Below, piece by piece: positions 55,529 through 64,000 of a stretch of 64,000 bases of DNA (its first letter is position 1; each line of letters opens with the position of its first letter). A program made the translations under genes and the position numbers. The notes under the pieces are model-generated. The model was not told the origin of the DNA. It saw nothing but the letters and a program-made list of their open reading frames with translations, and did not search any database. Source of the stretch: Pinus tabuliformis (lineage: Eukaryota > Streptophyta > Pinopsida > Pinales > Pinaceae); NCBI GenBank assembly GCA_031772625.1, contig CM062804.1, positions 280,444,598 to 280,508,597 on the forward strand. Direction: 5' to 3'.

Positions 55529-58500
55529 TGGTATCAAAGTAGGGAACTTTTATAAATCCAAAGGTTTGAGAAATTTTGGAAAGACTAGAAAAAAACAACT
55601 AGTAAGCATGCAACCGAGAAGAAAAGAATGAGAGAGAAATATGACATGTTAGCAACTGATATTAGAGTTGAGTTATATCCAGGGAAGAATGGAAGGCCTG
55701 AAGACAACATATATAATAGGACCTGATCTGGGAGACAAGTGAATATACGAGCTCAGAAAAGGAGATGGAAGGAGCTCTAAGAAGAGAGCTAACCGAGAAA
55801 TAGTTGTGAAGATACTTACCAAAGTAGGCTCTAGGAAAAATATGGAGGTGTCACTATATGATGGAAACTTAAATTTGGAATATTTTCTCCATTGGATAAA
55901 CACATTGGAGGAGTAATTTGACTATGAAGACAAGGAGGATGACTAGAAGGTAAAATATGTAGCAACTTGAAAAATGAGACATGCAACATCATGATGGGAT
56001 AAGCTACAAGTAGATTGGAGAAAGAAGGAAAATAAAAATATTAAGAGATGGGACAAAAGGTCAACCATGTTTAAAATCAAATTCATTCCCAAGGGTTACA
56101 AGTTGAATTTGTTTAGACAACTACAAAACCTAAGGCATAAAGCCATGATAGTGAAAGAAAATATTGAAGAATTATACATGTTGAACATTAGAGTAGGCCA
56201 CACAGAGGAAGGTATTGAGAAGGCATCTTGATATATAAATGGATTGATGTATGATATTCAAGAAGAAATTGGTCTCTTTCTCCTAAAGATAGTGGAGGAT
56301 CCCTACCAAGAAACGTTAAAATAGAAGAAAATTGGCTAGAAAATAAAGCCAAATGAGTAAAGGAATAATTCAATATTCTAGAGGAGGAGAAAGAAGGGGA
56401 AAACATTATTATCAAGAGGTAGATGTAGAGGAAGATAAACTAGCAATTATATATGTGTGAAAACAAGACATATTCCATGGGACTATCCTGAGAATAATTC
56501 AACAAATCAGAGAGGGGAATCTATTGTAGAAGCTAAATATGAGATAGGAAAGATAAGAAACTTATGGAAGATTTGAATCTTTTATCTAGAAAAAAGTTTT
56601 AGTTCAAGTAGAAAAACAAGTTCATGAATTAGCATAACAAAGAAATGTGTTTAGGATAGTATACAAATCGGAATGAAAATGTTGCAAAGTGATCATTAAC
56701 AATGGTAGTACAAATAACATATTTTCTACATAGATTATGGAAGATATGGGATTTTAAATAATGGAGAATCCTACTCTATATCAAGTGTCCTGGTTGGAGA
56801 AAGGACATTAGACCTTGGTAAGTGAAAAAGGTAAATTTCCAGATTGGTAGTTGTAAATATGAAATGTTATGTGACATCATGGCTATAGATGTATATCACA
56901 TATTTTTGGGGAGACCATGGAAATATTATAGGAGAGATGTTCATGATGAAAGGAGAAACACTTTCACTTTTTAAAAGGACAACTGCAAACATGTGTTATT
57001 TCCATTGGAAGATAAACAAGTCAAAGATGAAGCAAGCTTAAGTAGGGTAGTGATGAGTGGGAAATAACTTCTACAAGAAATCAGTAAAATGGAAGAGGTG
57101 CAATTTGTTTTGATTGGTAAGCATAGAGTTGTAATTACTAATATATACTTGAGTAAAATTCCTATTGAAATTCATGCAGTATTTGATCATTTTTTTAACA
57201 TTATTGTTGATAAGTTTCCAAATGCCTTTCCACCTATAAGGCACATCAATCACCACATAGTTCTAACTCGAGGAACAAGTTTACCAAATAAAATGTACTA
57301 TAGGATGACACCTAAGGAGAATTAAGAAATCATAAATGAGGTTCAAGAGTTGTTGAATAAAGGACTAATTAGAGAGAGTATAAACCCTTCCATTGTACCT
57401 ATAGTTTTGATTCCAATGAAGGATGGAGGCTAGAGAATGTGTATATTGTCCAAAGAAATAAATAATATAATGGTAAGGTATACATTCCCTTTACCTCGTA
57501 TGTATTATATAATGAATTTTTTGAGTGGTTCAAATTATTTTCTAAACGTAGATCTAAAATGTGGATATCACTAGATTAAGAAGAGAAAGGGAGATGAATG
57601 GAAGAATGTCTTTAAAACCAATGGAGGTTTATATGAGTGATTGATTATGCCTTTCTTTTTTACTAATGCACCCAATACATTCATGACACTGGTGAATGAA
57701 CTCAATAATGTTTTTATTGGAAAATTTGTAATTGTATATTTGGATGATATTCTAGTATTTAGTGAAACTAGGGAAGAGCATTTGAGGCTTTTGAAGTTGG
57801 TACTAAAGAGCTTGTGGTAGGAAAAACTCCTTATAAACCTGAAGAAATTTTCTTTCATGAAAGTATATTTAACTTATCAAGGTTTTATAACCTCTCTCAA
57901 AGGGCTAATGATGGACCCACAAATGGTGAAAGATATCAAGGAATGGCCTACACTAAAGAATATGCATGAGGTAAGAATTTTTCATGGGTTGAATAGCTTA
58001 TATAAAATGTTTATTAGGAATTTTAGCCATATATTTGAAACTATAGTTGAGATAATAGAAAAGGAACATTAACCATTTAATTGGATTGCAGCTGATATAG
58101 CGATTGAATTGTTGAAAGAGAGGATAACTAAGTAGTTGATTTTAGCCTTATCTAATTTTCAAAATGCTTTTCGAGTTAAGTTTGATGTAAGTAAAATGGC
58201 CATTGGTGTTGTTCTATGTCAATAGGATAAACCCATTTATTATTTTAGAGCGAATTTGAATGAAACTAAACAAGAAAGTTCCACCAATGACAAATAATCT
58301 TATGTAGTGATACAATCAATAAAAAAAGGGGGCATTATCTCATGCCTAGGGAGTTTATTATGTAGACTGACAAGCATGATTTGTGGTTTATAAGCAAGCA
58401 TGATAAGTTAAATTAGAAGCACACCAAATAGGTTTAGTTCATGAAAATTTTTAGTTTTGTTCTTAGACATATAAGTGGAAATACTAATAATGTTGTACAT

Positions 58501-58665
58501 CCTATGAGTAGGAGATGTTTTTATTGTAGGAATTCCAACTAGGGACTTTGGGATTTGAACGTCTAAAAGAAATGTGAAATGAGGACCTAGAATATATAGA
58601 AGCTTATGAAGCATGTGAGAATCTAGTGTTGAGTGATAGAACTTCTTGGACTGAATATATAATTC
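55529..58665 (+). mobile_element. Element G: old Ty3/Gypsy relic, primer site to integrase start
   Basis: A primer site TGGTATCAAAG (55529-55539, tRNA-Met type) starts the element. Gag is at about 55700-56440 (SLYDGNLNLEYFLHWINTLE, IKFIPKGYKLNLFRQLQNLR). The protease region is near 56690-56960. RT is at 57089-58010 (PNAFPPIRHINHHIVLTRG, PFFFTNAPNTFMTLVNELN, FVIVYLDDILVFSETREEH). RNase H is near 58080-58500 (KFDVSKMAIGVVLCQ in type). An integrase-leading stretch is near 58540-58665. No 3' LTR was found. It is broken many times, more than ten, and is among the most decayed elements here. Confidence 0.8.
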
Positions 58666-61600
58666 TATTGACGGTGCTTGATGTTGCCACCAGTAGGGTG
58701 TATCCTCCATGCGAAGTCCCAATTAGATCGTAAACCATTTAGAGTAGGAGCCCCATCCAAAGTAGTATCATGCCCACCAAAACTTAAGGTTTTCCTTAGG
58801 TTAAATGAATAAAATAAGAAAGTATGCACACAACCTTTGAAATCAGTAAGCAAGTTGATACTATGAAACACCAATTGCAATGTGTAAAAGGAGGCTTTCA
58901 CGAGAGGCAAATGAAAAGTGAATCTATAGAAGGAAAGTAATAATACTATCCTATGGGAGGCACACAAGAGTGGTGAAATATTTTTCAATTATCTAGATAA
59001 GTAGTTCACATAGACACAATGATCATTAAATAAAATACATCATACATCCAACAAGATAAGCATCCAAGATAATGAAGTGGTTGATTTATTTAGTACATAT
59101 GAACATAAAATATACTGCAAAAATCTAAAGAATTGCCTTACAACATTTATGATACATGAATGAAAGTGTGTTGGATCAAAGAGCTTCTAATGTTTAAGTG
59201 AAATATCTAGGTACATAGTTAGAATGGTGAGAAATTAGGTCCAATATCAGAACATTAAGTCATGTCTTGCTTCTCCACAGAATGATCTTCTCTCCCATGC
59301 CAAACTAGAGAAGCCAAGGTTATCTCTCCAAAGTCTCTAACTCCAAAATACCATTGATTGAGTTGTGAGGTTTCTTTATATCCCCTACAACTCTGAGTTA
59401 CCCCCATGAATCTTGGTCTCCTAAGTGGCCTTTTAACTTTTATTGACTCTTTGCTCAACATGTGAATTTTCATATTCCGTATATGACTCTTGGACTTCCA
59501 CACATTTACATTTTTTCATTTTTAAAATACATTATTACATCCCACAACATGTGGGAAAATATATGGACAACATAGGACTATGTGATGACACATTGAGAGG
59601 CCATGAGTTGGACACCATGCCATAAGAATTCATTCTGATGTATCCACACTAAGTGCCTCTCCTTGCTACCATGTCTTACATGATATATTTGATGTATACT
59701 CCATCTTCACCCTCCAAAGGTTCTTGGATCAGTATTGGAACCTTGTGAGTTATCATGAGATTTCATCACTTTATCATGGTTTAGGATCTCTCCATCTCTT
59801 CATGATGGGTCTTCTTTGTGATTCTTCTCTACAAGTGGCTCTTTGTTTCTTCTCCTTCACATCTTCCTTGAGCATCAACTTTCCATGTTTAAGTGGTACA
59901 CCTACCAGTGAATTTCACAGATGAAAAGGAAATATTAGTCTAGAAATAATCTATTCTATCCCTACTTTTCTCATGGAAGAAGTTGATTCTTACTAGCCTA
60001 TGTGAGGGCAGAGAGAGGAAGGATTTTATATATTACATAGTTTAGCTCAGTAGTGCATGAGGGAAGGCACCAATGATCAATAGAAATGTGTAATGTTAGA
60101 TAAGGAGGGACACTTCAAGGAATAGAGTAGTGAGAAAGTGTAAGAGGTAAGGGTGATGAGCTTGCTAACTGAAAGTGCATAGTGTGTAGGGTTCAATGGA
60201 GAGAAAAGCAGGGATAATGAAGTTTAGATTCACGGTGATTGTGGGAACGCCTCACTGTGCACAATAACTACATAATGTACATAGGAAGACAATAAAATGC
60301 AAGGCATAACATATTGAGGGGTTCTAGTCAGTATAGGAAGTAAGACTGGGCACTAAAACTACACAATGTGAAATTCTTAAGGGGCATACTCGAATATTAC
60401 ATAGTTGAGGGCTATGGATTCTTAGAGGTGGAATCAATATCCATTATAAATGTGAAATGGGTAGAGGTAGTATAATTGGAAGACAGGATTGCGTAGATGG
60501 CTTAGGAAAGTAGAAGAAGATAAAGTCACTTTGCCACGAAGATTCTTACTAGACTTCAAGGGAAACAGAGCCTATGTATTGCACAATTTGTCATCTCAAG
60601 GGTTTTAAGAAGGTCCTTTTTTCCAATTAGAGTCCACGCACTATAAAAGGAATAAATGATCAATTCTTAGTGCAGTAATTCAGTATAAGTAACAAGGGTT
60701 AGTGACTGTGATCTGAAGGTGCTCAATATGCATCATAGGAGCTGACATTGAGAAAGACTCAGTGCACAAGTATAGGAGGGATAGATTTCATAAATAAGGT
60801 TCATGTATAGGTAGTTCTCATCACCTTGTGAAATATTAATTCTTTCATAACTTGCACCTGAGAAGAAAACCAAGAAGAGCTCGAAAATGGCTAAGTGTGG
60901 GGCTATTAGAATAACAGGGAGAAAAGAATATGAATGGGACTAAAAAAAAAGATAAAAAATGTGAATTCCATCAATACAATACAATGGAATTCATAGGAGT
61001 AATGATTGACAATCACACCTTGAAATGAAAACAAAGTGACACTTATTTGTAAATGTGACAGTTGAAATGTAGCTTTACGATACTTAGACACAAATTGCAA
61101 CAGGCGTGTATATTGTGACTAGAAAGTGTGCTAAGATGTGGGAATGTGTCTATAACATATTTTTATGATATATAAGACCATATAATTCCAAAAAGTATGT
61201 TGGATATTCCTCTAGTGATGTTTGAAGGTGTGATAGATACAAGAGTGAAAATAGCTAAAAGAGACACTTATGATAGTAAGAAAAAATGAAAATGGAACTT
61301 GCAAAAGTTAAAGGAATTGAAAGAGAAACATGTCAGAGTGAAGTGAAAAAGAAACTTCAAGTGAAATAAGGTAAAAGTGACTAGCACGAAAGAGAAACTG
61401 ACACTTTTGAAAATAAAGGTTCACAAGCATTGTTCCCAAATATTGTGATGGGCCCTAGTATTGCAATAAGAAAGATGTAACTTTGAAGGCCACCAAATTA
61501 AATTATCAACTTAGGGTTCGTACAAACTTAAGAGGTGTTGGAACTATATATGCATCATGAAATGCATCCTTATTTCATTGTTATGATGAAATGAAGTTAA

Positions 61601-62019
61601 TATCATGAAATAAAGCACTAAAATAATTGTACAATGTCAAAGCTGCATTGAAAAGGAAGCCTAGTCTATGGAGTGAAAATAATAGTGCTTGAAATAGAAA
61701 CCCTAGCTTATGAATAAAGAGAGTAAACTAACCTAACATGAATGAAAGAAAGAAAATTTAATCAATAATTGCATTCTATAGAGGTTATATCAATTGACAT
61801 AGTTCATTAGGTACTTCATGTGGTAATCAAGGAAATCATTCGTGTGCTATCCAATTCATAAATCTGTCAATTAACCCAAATTGTAGAAATGTGTTGCGGG
61901 GGTAAAAAGGAAAATACTAAGTGGTATTTGGTCTTCCTAAATCATGGATTTAGAGCCTAGGTGTCATTATTCAAGCCTAAGAGAAAAAAGTGAAGATTTT
62001 GGAGTAGAAAAGGTAAACT
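58666..62019. other. Unassigned AT-rich stretch
   Basis: Element G's pol similarity stops near 58665 and nothing recognisable replaces it. The minus frames around 58408-58988 and 59255-59503 have no known motif. It may be an insertion into G or a deletion endpoint. No gene is supported. Confidence 0.5.
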
Positions 62020-62480
62020 TTAGATGTGCTATAGGAGTGTTACATGACTACTACAAAAAGTGCTACACGAGGTACTATTTTGCTACACGAGTGAGATAAC
62101 TTACCAAATCCCCAAGTAAATTAAATTAAATTGACATAGGAATTTTTTATTTATTAATTAGAATTCCCTAGGACTGCGTTCCAAGTGGAATTAATCTAAA
62201 ATACCGTTGTTAACATGTGCTAAAAAATAGTATAAAATGACTACTGTAAAAACCATAAATTCAAGAACTAGTGAGCTAGTTAACCTACCAAATACCTAAC
62301 CTAATAAAGTGAAAATGATATCGAGTGAATTTTTTTAATAAATTTAATTATTTTATGGAACAATACAGTGGAATGAAATAAAATGAAGATCACTAACATG
62401 CTCTAAAAAATAGCAGAAAATTACCACTATTTTTCTATAAGGGACCTCCAAAAATTCTAGATTTGTGAACTAGTAAACCA
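62020..62480. repeat. Degenerate tandem repeat, period about 183-190 bp
   Basis: The marker AACATGTGCTAAAAAATAG at 62212 recurs as AACATGCTCTAAAAAATAG at 62395 (183 bp). A weaker form lies near 62022-62065. A second marker, GTGAG followed by AACxTACCAAAT, recurs near 62091 and 62271, with a weak third copy (GTGAACTAGTAAACCAATCC) near 62467. At least two copies are clear, and a third is partial. Confidence 0.65.
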
Positions 62481-63460
62481 ATCCAAACAGATCAATGATG
62501 AATATAGATTTTAAAATATGTTTTAAGGATTCATCATACTTTTGAATTTGTAAATAACCTGTAAAACAACTCACTTCAATCATTTAACCAATATGACCTA
62601 CAAAAAAAGAAGCACGAATAGTAAATGCATAAATAAGAGATGCAATTGAAAAACACATCCAAAGGAAATAAAGAAATTGTACAAGGGCGATATGAGGTGC
62701 CTAGGATGGCCAAGCCCATGGAAAATTAGAGTCCTATGAATTAAAACAAGCTTTAGGAGTTGAAAATGACAAAAAACTTCATTATTTTATTCAATCCAAG
62801 TACATCCCTGCTAGAAATGAAAGTGGAGCTACTAATAACATGTTTCCTCCACAAGAAGAGTAAGAAATACATGCTCCTCGAGATAAATTCGAACTAGTAC
62901 TTATACAAGTATATTAGGAAGCATTGTCCTTGAAAGGAGGCAACTTTCCCCTCCAAAATCCCTCAAAAAGTGGATATGGTGCCCAACAGTAGGAATCTTC
63001 ATTAAATGATAGGGAACAAATACCTAGATTTTCTCAATCAGTGGAACTCTAGAATATGTCAATAATTGCATGATATTGTGTTCACTTATTATCCAATTTT
63101 GTTCCATCCTATAGTAGGGAGAAATTCCCTATATTATCTCATTCAAAATTTACTCAATATTGTCTCAATAGTCTAAAAAAATAAACAATATTAGGCACAT
63201 AATAATCAATGATAAACCAAATTCCTAAGGACCTATTAATACTACTAATTAACTCTATGATGTGGAAGTAATGGGGTCAAATACATGTGGTCAAATACAT
63301 GTTTTAAGTGTCTATAAATAATAGAATGGGCCTAATAAAATGGACAATTCTGGGGCACATCATCTCCCTCTACTGAAATTGTTGCTCACCCTTGAGAAAC
63401 TTAGCCTTCATCCTCTTCCCTACCTTCCTCATGGTGTCATTTGGTATCTTCTTGATATGT
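62481..63460. other. Unassigned AT-rich stretch
   Basis: No frame, repeat or signal recognised. Confidence 0.5.
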
Positions 63461-63469
63461 TAGGCAGTT

Positions 63470-64000
63470 ATAGAGGCAATTTCTTATGAATAGAACTCAA
63501 CCATAGATGGTCCTATTCTAGGCAGCTACTCTGATCTTGATACCAGGTTGATGGGCAGACCTGGTGTCGTTGTCCCGCATCCTCTACCTTCTTTGATTTT
63601 AGAATCTACATCCATCTATGAGTTCTTTGACTTTTTTTCCAATTCAAATAAGATGGGTATTGCAAATTTCTTGGGAATAGTCCTTCCTACATCCACAAAT
63701 TGATACTAGGACTCCAAGTCAGGCTATGGTTTAGGCTCTTGGAGCTCCTGGGGGGGAATTTCTACCTCTTTTGATGTTGTTGCCTCCTCTTGTAGCACTT
63801 TTTCTTGATTTTGTATCATTTTTTTCTAAAACTGTTCCTTCTTGTAGCAATTCAAGTATTCCTGTAGTAGTGGTATCCAGTGTTGTAGCACCTCTGTCTT
63901 CTCCTGTAAAAAGGTTGTTTGTGCTTTTAGTTTCATTTTTTTGGTCTATCTAGAGGTTGTCCTTGTCATGCATGTCACACAATGTTTAGCCTTGGCTTTG
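63470..64000 (-). pseudogene. Possible coding relic at the right edge
   Basis: The minus strand reads long protein-like stretches broken by a few stops: EVLQHWIPLLQEYLNCYKKE, VLQEEATTSKEVEIPPQELQ and VDVGRTIPKKFAIPILFELE. The bias to glutamate, glutamine and lysine resembles a gag or extra-ORF region of an LTR element, but no family motif is visible. It continues out of the window. Confidence 0.3.

Overview
This 64 kb window looks like intergenic DNA from a large, repeat-rich plant genome. The basis is nested Ty3/Gypsy LTR retrotransposons end to end, with plant-type primer-binding sites for tRNA-Met and tRNA-Arg, chromovirus and Tat-lineage domains, and a plant LINE-type RNase H fragment. 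A gymnosperm, probably a conifer, is the best guess. That rests on the style of the Tat element (a second RNase H ahead of the reverse transcriptase, a multi-kilobase LTR) and on the deep decay of most copies. It is an inference and was not tested by a search. I recognise no host protein gene, tRNA, rRNA or CRISPR array.

Layout. (1) 1-4355: element D, a minus-strand Gypsy relic with one good LTR at 3518-4355 and an LTR piece at 1-178. (2) 4356-23806: a nested stack. The outermost element is C, a minus-strand chromovirus with its body at 4356-8764 and 17420-18206 and its 5' LTR from 18207 to 23806. Element A1 (8765-17419, plus) sits in C's gag, flanked by CATGT on both sides. Element B (9799-15063, plus) sits in A1's gag, flanked by GATTT on both sides. 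A sister of A1, called A2 (19876 to about 23522, plus), sits inside C's LTR. (3) 23807-26956: unassigned. (4) 26962-29812: B2, a short minus-strand relative of B with both LTRs and a four-copy 123-bp tandem repeat in its single long reading frame. (5) 29818-33418: unassigned. (6) 33424-39520: E, a Tat-like element carrying gag only, with long LTRs. (7) 39521 to about 51302: F, a Tat/Ogre-like element that starts inside E's right LTR. It has a 4.4-kb 5' LTR containing a coding relic, then gag, protease, an extra RNase H, reverse transcriptase, RNase H and integrase. (8) 51303-64000: mostly unassigned, with a minus-strand LINE-type RNase H fragment near 54 kb, an old plus-strand Gypsy relic G (55529 to about 58665), a degenerate 183-190 bp tandem repeat near 62 kb and a possible coding relic at the right edge.

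Relative ages follow from nesting and from LTR differences counted by hand. C is older than A1 and A2, and A1 is older than B. B2 is young: about 4 substitutions and one indel over roughly 312 aligned LTR bases. E (about 7% in a sampled stretch) and F (about 5-6%) are intermediate, and F is younger than E by position. The A-family LTR pairs differ by well over 10%. D and G are heavily broken. Several elements (A1, A2, B2, E) lack the enzymes for their own copying, while relatives that carry such enzymes (B for B2, F-type for E) are in the same window. This suggests mobilisation in trans.
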